64,000 bases of DNA, from the NCBI GenBank assembly GCA_029204225.1, contig CM055100.1, forward strand, positions 1,871,334-1,935,333, given 5' to 3'. This DNA comes from Diphasiastrum complanatum (lineage: Eukaryota; Streptophyta; Lycopodiopsida; Lycopodiales; Lycopodiaceae). Position 1 is the stretch's first letter, and each line of letters opens with the position of its first letter. The position numbers and the translations under genes are program-made. Positions 20,432-32,592 of this stretch are shown in pieces. Under the pieces are notes generated by a model. It made no database searches and was not told where the DNA came from. It saw nothing but the letters and a program-made list of their open reading frames with translations.

Positions 20432-20624
20432 CTTTCCACAAAGGAAACATCTTTCCTTGGATTTGTCCTTCTTGTATTTTCATTGCAAACTTGAAGCTCT
20501 ATCCTTCACCTGGGCCCCCTTGCTTTGGTTGTTCTTGGATGGATTGGTCTTCTTTTTGTGGCATCTTGAGGAAAAATATCCTCCCACAAAGGTTGCACTT
20601 AGGATCTTTACTTTCCTTCAATAG

Positions 20625-20665
20625 GATGCCAGCTATTGATGCCATGTGAAAAAAAACTTGTGATA
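20625..20665 (-). other. Degenerate internal LTR-end/primer-site-like sequence in B
   Basis: On the minus strand the sequence is a T-run, then CACATGGCATCAATAGCTGG. This resembles the LTR/primer junction CACATGGTATCAGAGCTGG seen in family A with three changes. It lies about 220 bp upstream of the 311-codon ORF and may mark an older LTR edge incorporated into B. Confidence 0.35.
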
Positions 20666-20859
20666 TGATTCTACAAATGTAATTTGTGACTCTCAAGAGA
20701 CTAGATTTGAACATATTCAATAATCTAGAAGGATCTACAAAAGATCTAGCTCACAAACCTAAGAATCAATCTTCACACTAATGACTAGTCACTTGGAAAC
20801 TTTGCTTTGATCACTAAGGCAAAAGCACACAATCTTTGAATCAAATCACAAAAGAAATC

Positions 20860-21580
20860 AGATCCAAACTCCTATTGGACTCAACAAATATCAATGACTC
20901 TTTCTTTTGGGAGTTGAAATGGATATGAAAAGATTTGACACCTAGATTTTCCTTTTCACTTGAATAGTTTTCTCAACACTTGAGATTCTTGAACAAAAGA
21001 TGGGTTTTGTTTCAAAAACATAAAAATTAAACTTAATCACTTCTTTTGGACTCAATCGACCCAAATAATCTCACTCTTGAGATTTAGAATGAATTTGATT
21101 TGATTTGACAACAAACTATACCATCAATTTTCACAAAACATAGGATCTACACTAGATCACTCAAACTTGACATGTACATGTGAAGCAAACACATAAAATT
21201 AAGATCCAATCACCCCTTTTGGAATCCCCAATAAATCTCACTTTGGAATGGATTTGTAATAGTTTGCCTATGTCAAGAATTTTTCACAAAGCTTAAAATT
21301 TAGACACATAGAGATTCACAAAGATCCCAACCATGCATGAACACTCAAATATGGACTCCTCCTTGTTCTAGACATCCAATGGGATCACAAATTGACCCTC
21401 CCACTCTCACAAAGAAAGTTGAATAGAACTAATTTGAGTTTCATACATACTATGTCAATTTTTGCTCAATAAATTGAATTCATTCACCCCTATTGGATTC
21501 CACCAATGACTATACCTCTTAAGAGTTGGAATGAAATTCAAAATGAAAAGTTGTGATTCTTCTTTCTCACTAAGATATTG
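20860..21580 (-). repeat. Degenerate tandem repeats in the leader of B
   Basis: Four or five units of about 130-172 bp each begin with a variant of CYYTTTTGGACTCAA followed by a (T)CACT..TTGGAATG motif. Starts are near 20869, 21041, 21213 and 21487, with a weak one near 21360. Units are well diverged from one another. Confidence 0.5.
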
Positions 21581-22625
21581 TGCTTCAAAGAGCTAATGTC
21601 ACTTAGAAAGATTTGATCACTAGGAGAAGACAAATTCTCCACCAATAACAACACAAAATGAGCTTCTAGATCTTGCCCTCTACAAAGGAAGGAACTCTTA
21701 GAAAATTGGATTTTTCTCTACACATTTGCCATAGAAAACTTAATGATTCTTTTCAAACCTCACAATCACTCAAACAAATTGAGTAGGGTTGAACAATGTG
21801 ACTTGGATCTCAATCTCTTTTCTAGAACTCTCAATTGAAGCCAATCTATGTCAAATTCTACAAAAGATTTGCATAGATGCTATATATGCACTAGAACCTC
21901 TCAAAGGTTTCACTTGGAGGACAGATCCAAAGATTTTTTCTAGCAAATTGATGCTTCTAAACTTGACTCTATCACTCTTGAACAAATCTAGAGTGATGGT
22001 ACAATGGATTTCAACCTCTCACCTTGCATATCACTCCTTAATCTATGATTTTTGGCAATATCTCTCTCAACTCTGACATGTACTCAAAAAATCAGAGAAA
22101 CACTTGAATCAAGCTTCAAATTAAATTATTTGAATGATCTAATCCAAGAACAAATCATAGAAATAGAATCTCTATAGAAAAAGATGGAATTTGCACTAAA
22201 AATCTCTAAATTTGGGTGTATGAGTCAAATTATGCATCAATTTGAATTTTCTCAACCAAAACAGGTTCAGTATGGCCCCACACGTGTGGAAGGTACACCT
22301 ACAGCCTACAACAAGTTTTGGTACAAAAAAATTGAATCTAGCTATCAATTCAAACTCTCTACCTCAAAATTAGCTAGTTTTCATGAACTTGCTAATTTGG
22401 GAGATTTAGCATCAAACTGAAACATAAGGCTCCAAAACTGGTACTGTACATTCTAGCACGTGTGAAAAGTACCCCTGCAGCCCACAACAAGTTTTTCTTC
22501 ATAAATTTTGAGTATACCTATCCTATCCAACTCGCCACATCAAAATTAGCTAGTTTCAAAAACTTGCTAATTTGGGCTTAGTTTTGGATCAACCCCATCA
22601 AATCTTCATAAATCCTCTTGTACTT

Positions 22626-22638
22626 GGCTCTGATACCA
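22626..22638 (-). other. Primer-binding site of element B
   Basis: On the minus strand this reads TGGTATCAGAGCC immediately after the LTR end CACA; it is the initiator tRNA-Met site used by plant copia-type elements. Confidence 0.88.
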
Positions 22639-23462
22639 TGTGAAAATATGCAAAATTGGACCAAGAATGGATCCTAAAATGATCCACAAGAGTGATTGGA
22701 TGTTAGATACAATTGATCTATCAATCTACACAAGATTTAGATCAATCTAGATCAAATTTAGATGAGAAAATCTAACAAGAACAATCATAAATGAAAGGGA
22801 ATTGTACTTGATGGTTTCACACGTATAAAAACCTGTCAGAGTACGGAATCCAGTCTGAAATCAAAGTACAATATGATAGGAACCCAAAACTATCAAAAAA
22901 AATCAAGACAAATGATGAAATTGACAAGAATTGCCTCCAAAACCAAGATTGGTGTTTCTTCTTTATTATGGCCAAATGTGGCTCTATATATACAAAAAGT
23001 GAGAGCTCATGGTACTGATCATCCCTTTGCTCTCACATGTGTGAGGGTGCTTTGTCATGTGATGATTCATCATGCAAAATTGACACTTGGACAAAACCTT
23101 CTATTTTGAACACTTTTGATCCATTTTTCTTCTATGTGGAGAACTAGGACAAATTCTTCTAGAAGTGCAAATTCGACTTCCTCAGCTTATTCCACACGTG
23201 TGAGCAAACCTCTACACATGGGTTTTGACACCTAATCTCATGATGTGGCTTCATGCAATCTCTAGATTGATGCCATGTGGCATATGGCTAAAAAACATGA
23301 CTTTGGCCTTTTTAGCCAATAGAACTTGACTTAAACTATATGTACAAGCTATATGATTGTACTACATGAAAAGTACATTTATTTCACATGTGGGAACAGG
23401 CTCCACACATGTGTAATCATCCTATATACATAGATTTGGCCTTGGCCAAGCATAATTTTGCA
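22639..23462 (-). repeat. 5' LTR of element B (outer end truncated)
   Basis: It aligns along its length with 18063-18897 but stops at ...TAATTTTGCA and lacks the terminal TTTTTCACA. The counterpart of the 18238 palindrome is mutated (CACACGTATAA near 22820); another copy CCACACGTGTGAG survives near 23192. Confidence 0.88.
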
Positions 23463-24012
23463 ATCAAGTGTATCTTTGTCGGTTATGATGAGAGGACGAA
23501 GGCGTATATGTGTTTTGATCCTATAATGAACAAGACTCACATAAGCAAAGATGTGATCTTTGATGAGATGCATAGGTATGAAGATGAAGACCATGCAATT
23601 GGTGAAAGCATCAAAAGACTTCCCACAATTTTGGAAGAAGAAGATGAAGAAGATGCTCCACAAGATGATGCACGTGAAGATGAGAGTCGAAAGGGCGAGT
23701 ATGAGAAGACACCTCCTATTCAAGAGCCTAGGGGAAGGTACTTGCCAATAGGAGCAACAAAGGAGAAACCGGTTGGAAGTAAGAGACATCACTTGGACAA
23801 GCCTTGGGATACATACTCTCCACATAGTGTATCACCTGAATCTAAGATACCAAAATGGTATGAAAAGATCATGAAAGATGCAAAGCTAAATCAACCAGGA
23901 TCTAGCACACAAGGAGAAGTGAGAAGATCAACGTGGGAAAGGAAGTCTCTTGATCGTTAGCATGTGAACTATGCCCTAATGAGTGACATTTTGAAGTGTC
24001 GAGAGCCATATC
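23463..24012 (+). pseudogene. Copia pol fragment E (integrase end and linker)
   Basis: The frame reads CIFVGYDERTKAYMCFDP, then THISKDVIFDE, the conserved block at the integrase C-terminus of copia polyproteins. An acidic linker follows (EEEDEEDAPQDDAREDE) and then RRSTWERKSLDR, a stop, and YALMSDILKCREP. The fragment begins at the truncated LTR of B and ends where gypsy gag sequence starts without a gap, before any RT block. Confidence 0.82.
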
Positions 24013-24720
24013 AAAAACTAAAGGCCTTGCAGGGAGCTGTAGCACCAATTCCAAATCTACCAGAATAAAACCAACTGTAGTATCTCCGTCGAGAAAATGC
24101 ATGGTGCTTAGTTTGCACTCAGAACCATACAACTAACGAGTGTCCTATACCAAAGCAGAACCTAAAATTGACACAAAGGCTTTGCCATCTGTGCAACACA
24201 TCATCGCACGAGACGACATTTTGCCCATTTAACCCCCGTATCATACAGCAAAAGAGGAGTCCTTATTAGACCTCCTATTCTTATCATCAAGGGGCACCCA
24301 ATGTGGCACCAAGGTATTATCCAATCTGGAAAAGGTGCTAAAGAAATACCGCGAATATCAAATATCCTTGGACCCAAAAAAGTGCCAATTTTGGGTGACA
24401 CATGGCCTAATCCTTCACCATATAGTATCCATACATGAGATCGCCATGGACCTGTCAAAGATAAGCATCATTGTCATCTGCCACCACCCGGAATGATCCA
24501 CGGAGTCTACAATTTCATGGGTCATGCCAACTATTACAGGATCTTCATTTTAGATGTTGCGGAGTTAGCACGGCCAATCTACAAACTCACAATGGAACCA
24601 CATTGGACTGAGGAAGCCCTACAAGCTTTTCAGAAGCTTAAGATGCATTGGTCTCAGCACCAATATTATGTCCACCCAATTGGTCCATAGAGTTTCATGT
24701 GCATACATATGCATCAAAGT
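24013..24720 (+). pseudogene. Gypsy fragment: gag zinc fingers fused to end of RT
   Basis: The reading QKLKALQGAV then ENAWCLVCTQNHTTNECP and RLCHLCNTSSHETTFCPF shows two Cys/His knuckles also present at about 63190-63330. Near 24300 it jumps to the RT palm end (LEKVLKKYREYQISLDPKKC then MGHANYYRIFILD and WTEEALQAFQKLK) and into RNase H (WSIEFHVHTYASKYVV). The catalytic RT region and protease are deleted. Several frame changes occur. Confidence 0.85.
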
Positions 24721-25244
24721 ATGTAGTACAATGTCTCGGTGTGGGCTATTTGGGATAGAAACAAAACTCAATATCATCACACAATTTTATTAATCTCATA
24801 TAAATTGAGACCCAAAGAGACCAATGAGAGGGTGATGCCTCATTAAAAAGATGCCTAACCTATATTGCTCAAATTCATTTTCAATTTCATACAAGCAATT
24901 TTTATCTAAAATTCTAGAGCTTTACATCTTAAAGTATTTCATTATTATTTTGCTCCTTCAAGGATCATGGGACTATATGGTTATGGTATAAACCTGAATA
25001 TTAATGGTTACAAGAATATATTCAAAAAAATACAAATAATAGCTTTATTAAGTCATTTGTTTATGAGGATCATATGTTGATTAAGTTTTTTCAAGATCCT
25101 ATATGCTAGTCAATTAGTTACAAAGAGATTAGTATTGAGAGGTTCTAAATCTATGTAATTTCACTTTATCTTCATTTGTTGAGAGGAGAGTGACATATTA
25201 GTGCATTAGAATAGGTCCAAAACAAAGGAATAATCATTTGCATC
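24721..25244 (+). other. Decayed sequence, no recognisable domain
   Basis: AT-rich, stop-dense sequence following the gypsy RNase H remnant. It may be eroded gypsy RNase H/integrase, but no motif is legible. Confidence 0.4.
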
Positions 25245-25345
25245 ATGGCTACAAACAATGGAATCATGTTGAAATGCAATTATAGGCTCAACTCGACAAA
25301 CTTTGCAACTTGGAAAATAAGGATGGAATTGCCTAGGTAGGCTAG
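25245..25345 (+). pseudogene. Copia gag N-terminal fragment
   Basis: The ATG at 25245 opens a frame MATNNGIMLKCNYRL, then NFATWKIRMEL, clearly homologous to the start of family A gag (MASNGGIMLESSERL, YSTWKVRMESL). It stops after about 32 codons, and no further gag is legible downstream. Confidence 0.8.
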
Positions 25346-27249
25346 TACTTAATCTTATGTCTAGGAGAGGTCATTTGTCGAGTTTCATTAAGATAGAAAT
25401 CTATCTCCTCAAATCTTGATTTTCTTGAGAGATACAATCAAATTGGACCATAATAGATTAAAATGGATTTTGGAGAGCTAAAGGACTGACCACATGGCAC
25501 CCTCACATGTGTGAAAATAGCTCAAACCATAATGAGCTTCAAATTTATATGTATATGCTCTTTTTGGAGCTCATTCCGTACTTAGCAAATCAAAGATTCT
25601 TTTAGATTTCTTAAGCACAACATAAGTCTCTATTAAAAGGCTCACAAACTCATTTATGCAATTAGAAAGTTTAGACTTGATAGAATGCATGTCAAACTAG
25701 AAAAGGATCCAACAATACAAGAGTCTCTACAAGAACAAATTGTGCTTCTAGATGCTTTGAATACAACAACTTGCTTTAAACACTTTTTAAATATGCATGG
25801 TGAAAATTTGGCAATTTTTTGTTTCTAGACAAGTTTACAAAATTGAAAATATTCTTGATGTCCAAGAAAATCTCCATAACAAAAAAATGTGGCATCTTTA
25901 AACTACTTGTATCTCATCAAGATTTAGATAAAGGATTTTGGTCTAGGAATTTTTTTCAAGAAATCGCAAATGACAATATGTTCTTCTACTAAAGAACTTT
26001 TGAAAACTGCCAAATGGGTTGCAAAAATTAAGAATAAAAAAGGTAAGAATCAAATAGGCAAGTGGCTGTAATTTTGAATTATAAAACATATATTTCTTTT
26101 TTTGCAATCAATTTCAAATGTTTAAACTAATACTCCTATCTTATTTAAAATAGTTTTGTTTGTTATTTTTAGTGGATGTTGCTAAGGCATTTCAAGTGCA
26201 TAGAGATCAATAGACTAGCTTTGATTGAACTCAAGAACAATGGAGTCAAAATTGTTGGGAAAACAAAGTGTTGAACAATCGGGTTGCTCTGCGGGGATCC
26301 GCGTGTTCTTGATTAGGCGACGTTTCCAGTTGGAGCTCAGATGGAGCCGATCTGTCAGATTAAGGCTACTGCCTCAAGCCGAGATCAATCATCTTCTGAA
26401 CTACAAATAGATCTTGCTAATTTGACAATGAGTTTACGAAACAGCAGATAATGTCTAATGACAGCGGAAACATATCTACTAAAAAATTGAACAAGCATCA
26501 CAACATTCAAAGTTTGCACATTGAGCAGAGAAGATGTAACTCGTCCACATTATCAAAAATCGAGTGTATATTAGAAGTTCATTTTTGAGCATTGTCTGTT
26601 TTCCAGATCAACGCATCGGTGTGAGCTCACGAATGGAACTAGCTATAAGCAATGTCTGGCCGAGAATTGTCTTACTTTCTTAATACACACCTCATTGAGT
26701 GTTGCGTTCAAGATTCTCTATATCTGTGTATATCTTTGTCTCTGATTCAATGCATATGTCATGCTGGAATAGATTACAAGATTGATTAGCTAAGTTTAAG
26801 CTAAGCATCCATTTAAATACGTTTTTGTTAACGTTGCATGGTGGTGGTGGATCGTGATCGTCCTCACCCTGGCTTGGACATGATTGACAAATAAGCAAGC
26901 AAACCCATTCATAACATACAATCATTCAAATTACAAGTCTCAATATGCCCAAAAATAAATGTAGTTCAAGTCTTCAATTATAGTGGATCACTCTGAATGT
27001 GTGGAATGTGATGTGACATGTGTGGAATGCGCATGCTCTATGTAGCCCGTCATTGCATGTACACATGCACATTCCACTATAACAAAGTCCACTAGAAAAT
27101 TATGATAGAAATGCTTAAAAAAGTTTTTGGTTTTGGTTCTAATTTTACATGACATTACCCTTTTGGAGGTGCTCCAAAATAGAAAGAAAATCTCATGACT
27201 TGGCAATAGTGATATATAACTCTTGCATGGAAATGGATATATAAATATG

Positions 27250-27250
<1 letters not shown>
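25346..27250 (+). other. No gene recognised
   Basis: AT-rich sequence with short ORFs only. A CACATGTGTGAAAA motif near 25505 resembles the LTR palindromes. A less AT-rich 180-bp patch at 26225-26410 holds a 61-residue ORF without recognisable features. Confidence 0.5.

Positions 27251-27252
<2 letters not shown>

Positions 27253-27323
<71 letters not shown>
27253..27323 (+). repeat. (GA)n microsatellite
   Basis: About 35 uninterrupted GA units; it generates spurious RERERE / SLSLSL ORFs on both strands. Confidence 0.97.
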
Positions 27324-27326
<3 letters not shown>

Positions 27327-27355
27327 GTTATTGATGGTAGTAGCGAATAAAGCAA

Positions 27356-27682
27356 ATGCTGCAGGAAGTCCGAATTATCAGAATGAAACAAAAGCACACG
27401 CTGCAGGAAGTCCGAGAAATGCATATGGGAATTGAGGGGATTGAGCAGATGCGGCAGGAAATCCGAGAAATCCAAGAGTTTGTAAGGCAGGAAATCCGAG
27501 AAATCCGGCAAGAGTTTGTAAGGCTGCAGGAGCAGCTACAAAGGGTTGAAGCCACTTACGATCGATTACTGCCGCCAATAGACAGACCTCGGCGCTGGCA
27601 GGCATGCATACAAATACATGATGAGCAAACACTTGACATTGAGCAAAACCGAGAGCTCAGTGCTATTGGATTTGAGAGGTAG
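27356..27682 (+). CDS. Hypothetical coiled-coil protein, 108 residues
   Basis: The ORF begins right after the (GA)n tract: MLQEVRIIRMKQ ... MRQEIREIQEFVRQEIREIR ... RLQEQLQRVEATYDRLLP. The motif RQEIREI and its variant LQEVRE recur, reflecting a repeated DNA unit CAGGAAATCCGAGAAATCC, and the heptad-like hydrophobic spacing predicts a coiled coil. The last 40 residues (PRRWQACIQIHDEQTLD...) are not repetitive. No family is recognised. It could be an exon of a host gene, a transposon accessory protein, or an ORF created by repeat growth. No splice sites or promoter were identified. Confidence 0.3.
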   Translation: MLQEVRIIRMKQKHTLQEVREMHMGIEGIEQMRQEIREIQEFVRQEIREIRQEFVRLQEQLQRVEATYDRLLPPIDRPRRWQACIQIHDEQTLDIEQNRELSAIGFER

Positions 27683-29094
27683 TGACAGCACTAGTCGTGA
27701 TCTGCAATCTTGCACCATATCTTCAACCCAAAATAATTTCAGATTGAAAGCTATAGTTTTTATGGATTAATGGCTTCCATATTTTCCGAAAGCTCATGCG
27801 CATGCGCTGCATGCACGGAGGAGAGCATGGCTACAAGAGATTGAGTTTTGTGCTGTTATAAGTTTTAATCATTGACTGGATTAGGAAAGCAATCTGCTTA
27901 TTGCATTGAGCAGCAGGAACTTTTGAAAGGTTTCGTTAAAAGGAGTTTCTGTTTCGGATTTTACATCCATGTGAATCTCTATCTGAATGACGATAGCTTA
28001 TTTCATGGCTTTTTGTACTTGCGGTAATTGGACACTATCGGTATTTTAGTTTTTATGTGTTTGTTGTAAAGTAATGTTGTTTGTATTTCATTTATGTGGA
28101 TGGTTAAGACTTAAAAAATTCATGATATGTACAAATACCATCAAATCATAAGTAGCATCAATATGTACTAGCTAGTATAGCAAGTTGGAGGGCCATTACC
28201 ACAAATAATCAAGGACCTAAGCATCAAGTGGCAGAGGTCAGAGGTCATGAGCTGCCCGGGGACTTAATTATGAGTGGTAATGGCCTGACCAATCGACTAT
28301 TACGTGACAGAATTGTCGAGAACATATTTTCATGCATCTCATAACTTGATTGGAAATATCACTAGGATGCTACTTTCATGGTGCTCATAGCCATTCACAT
28401 ATTTCTTGTAGTTAATTTCCCAGGTTGATTCTTGTTTCCATGCTTTGCTTTAAATATGAAAATTATTGAGGTATGCTAATTGCAACTTGATTTTGCAAAC
28501 AAATTTTTATAAATGCATTATCCACAAAAAAAAAAAAAAGGCAAGAATCAATACCCAAAGGTAATTGAAGCATTAGTCGTTTCAAGGTAAATTAGAATAA
28601 TAATATTATTGTCACTTGTAATGTGTATTCTATAAAAGCAGTAAACATATATTGAGCATAACTAAACAAACAAAAAACATAGTATCAACTGGATCAACTT
28701 AATTAACAATGACAGCTTTAATGTGCGATGGTAAAAGCCGATGTACTTGCTGGATTGTGTTATGCTGTATCAAGAAATGGCAATTTATCATACATTTGAC
28801 TTGCGATTTAGTTCACAAAGAAAGTTACTATACATGTTCTTATCATTTTCCATGCAAATGAAAAATCTATTGCTTTGCATGGATGTCCGTGCTAGATTGT
28901 CTGTCCCAATGAAGAGGTCAATAACAACGTTTTCTTGTTTAGGGAAGAGCGTGAGGAGGAATCTGCAATGGATTCATAGTATTTCCTGATTATCTATCAT
29001 GACAAATGTTCTACATATAGTATCTTGTGTCTAACTCGCCAAGAATGAAATTCATGAAGATTCTATGTACTTGTAAAAATTCATTGACCTCTCA
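27683..29094 (+). other. No gene recognised
   Basis: AT-rich sequence with scattered short ORFs; a poly(A) run is at about 28527-28540. The 82-residue ORF at 28741-28989 has no recognisable domain. Confidence 0.5.
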
Positions 29095-29283
29095 ATGGCA
29101 CCACAACATGCAACACCTTCCAATTTGCTATATGTGGTGGGATTATCTGTGACCCAATTGACATTGGGTCTAGGGTTCGTGTACTTGTTGTTGCTCGTCT
29201 ATCGAACTACGGGCATTGAAATCCCTTTTGATAAAATAGTCTCATCAAAAGATCGTAGACCTGCAATAAAAAAACGTCATTGA
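29095..29283 (+). CDS. Hypothetical small single-pass membrane protein, 62 residues
   Basis: The ORF MAPQHATPSNLLYVVGLSV continues into a hydrophobic stretch (about residues 11-37, LTLGLGFVYLLLLVY) and a basic tail KDRRPAIKKRH. That topology is compatible with one membrane span and a charged C-terminus. No homolog is recognised, and it sits between decayed repeats about 350 bp upstream of a copia remnant. At this length chance cannot be excluded. Confidence 0.25.
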   Translation: MAPQHATPSNLLYVVGLSVTQLTLGLGFVYLLLLVYRTTGIEIPFDKIVSSKDRRPAIKKRH

Positions 29284-29639
29284 ATTTTGGTAAGAGAATA
29301 TTTTTAAGACATTTGGAACATTACTATGAATTTTATTTTCTTACATCAACATATAAATCAGTCATCATATATCATAGATTGCAAGGAAATGCTCGACTGT
29401 AGAGCAAGTAACAAACCAACCTTGATCTGTTGTATACTTTTTCGCAAGTTAGGAGGGTGTATCAAATATAATATTCTTGGGCTAAGATAGTTCCAAAATC
29501 TTTTATATCACCAAAGGTTGGACCTTTATTGACAGAGAAATAATAGACTCTTTAATATCTATGATTTTATCTAATTTGTCATACAAAATTGGAAGCAGTT
29601 TCATTCACATCTATAAAATGTTATGAGTTTTCTAGGACA

Positions 29640-31075
29640 ACAAATGGATCTTCAAGATCAAATATAAGACATATGCTAGCATCAACAAAAAGAAGGCTCG
29701 ACTGTTGGCAAGAAAATTTTCACAAATTTTTAACATTGATTATTTTGAAACTTTCATATTAGTAGTCAATCATTCCACAATCAGACTACTACTATCATTT
29801 CTTGCTACAATCAGCTTTGAGGTACATTAGATGTACAAACAACATTCCTTGATGGAGTTATTGAAGAAGACATTTATATGATTCAGCCAAAGGGATATGT
29901 GATTAATGGCAAAGAAGATCGAGTTTGTAAACTCCACAAGGCATTGTAAGACTTGAAATAGTCTTCAAAAATATGGTTTCATCGAATCAACTCATTTCTA
30001 TCAAACAAGGATTCAAACCAAACTCTATAGACTGCAACATCTATATTCAAGAATCTTTTATAATCATCACTATATGTGGATGATAAATTGCTATTTAGCA
30101 ATAATATTGAATTGATCAAGAATGTCAAGATGAAGCTATCTCAAGAATTTGAAATGACTGACCTAGGAGAAGCTAACGATCATCTTGGAATCCAAATCCA
30201 TAGAGACATAAATAGAAAACTACTCGACATTACTAAAAAGAAATATATCTTTAATATACTTTTAAAATTAAATTTTATGAATTACAAGCTTGTACATTCT
30301 CCTATGAATCAAGGTCTCAAGTTATTCAAAGAGAAATGCCCTCAAACCAAAGAGGAGAAGGACAAAATGAAGAAATATCCATTTTAGTCAATTATCGAAT
30401 TTCTCATGTATGCAATGATTTCCACTAGGCCTAATCTTGTTTATGATGTCAGCACTTTGAGCCAATATATGGCTAATCTTGGAATCATCCACTTGTAGGC
30501 TATGTGAGAGTCATTAGATATGTTCGAGCTACTATGGACCTCTACGTCTGCTATGGAAATATAGATCCAAACGATATCCACACATTGCATGGATATATAT
30601 ATGCAAATTGGATAGGTGACATTGACACAAGAAAATCCACTTCTAGATTTGTCTTCTTGCTCAACACTGGTCCAATATCTTGGAATAGTTGAAAGCAAAC
30701 CTCCATTGCAATGTCCTCGACTGAATCTGATTACATTGTAGTTCCACAGGCTACCCAAGAGGCAGTCTGGTAGAGAAATTTGTTGTTTGACATTGGTCTC
30801 GAACAATATGCACCAACAATTATCCAGTGTGATAATCAAAGTGCTAGTGCATTGTTGATGAATCCTCAAATCCATTCAAGAAGTAAGAACATTGAAATTA
30901 AGTATCACTATATTAGGAGTAAAATCTCCAATAAGGAGGTATGTCTAGAGTTTTGCAAAACCCAATACATGGTATTTGACATATTTACAAAAGGATTAAA
31001 TCAGGAGGCACACAAGAATTTTTGTGCAATCTTGAATTTGGCAATTAAGGCTATTGCCCGATTTTGGGAATGACA
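29640..31075 (+). pseudogene. Copia pol remnant G (RT and RNase H, heavily decayed)
   Basis: It can be followed from RT (KKARLLARKFSQ, YFETF, TIRLLLS, then TTFLDGVIEEDIYMIQPKGY) through a degraded active-site box SLYVDDKLLFS near 30075 (Y-V-D-D retained), FEMTDLGEANDHLGIQI, and RNase H (YANWIGDIDTRKSTSRFVF, AMSSTESDYIVV, IIQCDNQSA, the RSKNIEIKYHYIR block, DIFTKGL). Many in-frame stops and frameshifts place it among the oldest copia copies here. Gag, protease and integrase are not recognised upstream. Confidence 0.9.
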
Positions 31076-32592
31076 TGAAATATTCTAAAATATGGCAAGA
31101 GGATCATGTAATAAGCCCAAACACTACATAAATGAAGTAGATAGACGAATGTCATTAGAGAAAATATGGGCCTGAAGAGGGCCTTTCTAAAAGATGTCTT
31201 TTTAATTTTTTTTCTCATTTGTCTTGCCATGTGGACCAATAGAACTACTGAAATCAGGTTTCTACATTACATAGCTTCTCTCAAATTAAAATTAAAAAAA
31301 TAATTAAATAAATAAATGTTCTATCGGGCAGCTTGTGAAAATGCTATTGGATGTTGAGTCCTGCCCTTCCAACTCATCACTGCCCGATGAGACCCAACCA
31401 AATTTTAACTGGATATGCTAAAAGACTATGTAGAGTTGAGATGAGTAAACTGAGGTAGCTTTAATGAGAATACCTTGTCAAATAATGGTATACTAGTTAA
31501 GTAGAGTTAATCCATAGTGCCAAAAAGCTCAGTGTTCAAAATTTTGTTTACATAGATTCTCAACAAGCTAGCTTTCTACACATAATGGATGGCGCCATCA
31601 AGGACACCATGCTCCTCAATCGACTTTGTGCTACATTTCAATGAGAAAGATGACAATGGATTATGGTTGTCAAGAAAGTATTCAAAAAACTCTTGGGTTT
31701 TGTTGCATTCATCATCAAAAGAAAAGTTTTGAATAAGCAAGAAGACAAAACTATCATTTTGATCTTACTAGAAGGCCATAATTATGGATTTCAGAATATC
31801 ATCGGGAGAGAAATCTATACCTGAAATATTAGCTCAACATGTCTATATGCATTCAAAGTTAAATGTGCACGAACTGAACTCTCATGATCACAAGAAAAGC
31901 AATTGTGAGTATCGATATATTATTTAGTATCATAAACATAAAATTCCATCATCATTATGTAATAGTAATCAAGTAAAAATTGTAATACAGTGCTATGACA
32001 TAGACACAATTTGATTGTAACAATCCATATTCATATCAATGAAAATTCCAAAGATGGTTTGTATACAAGTAATATTGTATCTATATTTTGATGATAATAT
32101 GAACCTTTGGTAGTTCTACCCTAGTTATATTTTTGTCAAATCTGCCTATTGTTAGATAGACGAAGGTTAGTTTTTTCATATTTGTCAGAAACAGTCAGTT
32201 AAGTGATTTTTTACTCAAAATAGTATTGAAAGAATCCTCGTAGAGTTAAACTTTGCCTAGGAAATCTTTGCCAGTAACATTTTTGAGTTTTGTTGATCTA
32301 GCTTCTATTAAATTTGTGAAAGATTTTGGGTTGATTTGATACCAGTTCTGAGAAATTTTTATTTTTAGAGTATCGATCGCTTGATCAAGATTTTGTTTTC
32401 TCAATTTTAGAATCTGATTATCATCAAGTGATTAAGTTGTTGCAAATCAAATCAGGAAATAGGACTTAATTGAAAGATATAGATCCAATCACTGAAAAAT
32501 CTGGATCCAATCTTATCCAAATACAGATTTGATAACATTGTGCAAGGATTATCTTATAAAGTTTTCATTTTTTCGAAAGAAATTATTAAAAA
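31076..32592 (+). other. No gene recognised; probably degraded gypsy leader in the right part
   Basis: Stop-dense AT-rich sequence. The segment before 32593 is expected to be leader of the gypsy gag remnant that follows, but similarity to the other leaders is not clear by eye. Confidence 0.4.

Larger units (their letters stand above)
18063..23462 (-). mobile_element. Non-autonomous LTR retrotransposon B (LARD-like)
   Basis: Direct repeats 18063-18897 and 22639-23462 are its LTRs. They have matching inverted termini, TGTGAAAAATGCAAAA on one end and TTTTGCATATTTTCACA on the other. On the minus strand the inner edge of the right LTR is followed by TGGTATCAGAGCC (tRNA-Met primer site), and TGAGGAGTG lies just inside the left LTR as polypurine tract, so the element runs right to left. 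The 3.7-kb interior has no protease, integrase, RT or RNase H, so it must be moved in trans. The right LTR lacks its last nine or so bases, where it joins a copia fragment; no target duplication can be matched. Confidence 0.85.

Noticed and set aside
23379-23825. 148-residue minus-strand ORF
   Set aside because: Shadow of the copia fragment on the plus strand and of LTR sequence; no motif.
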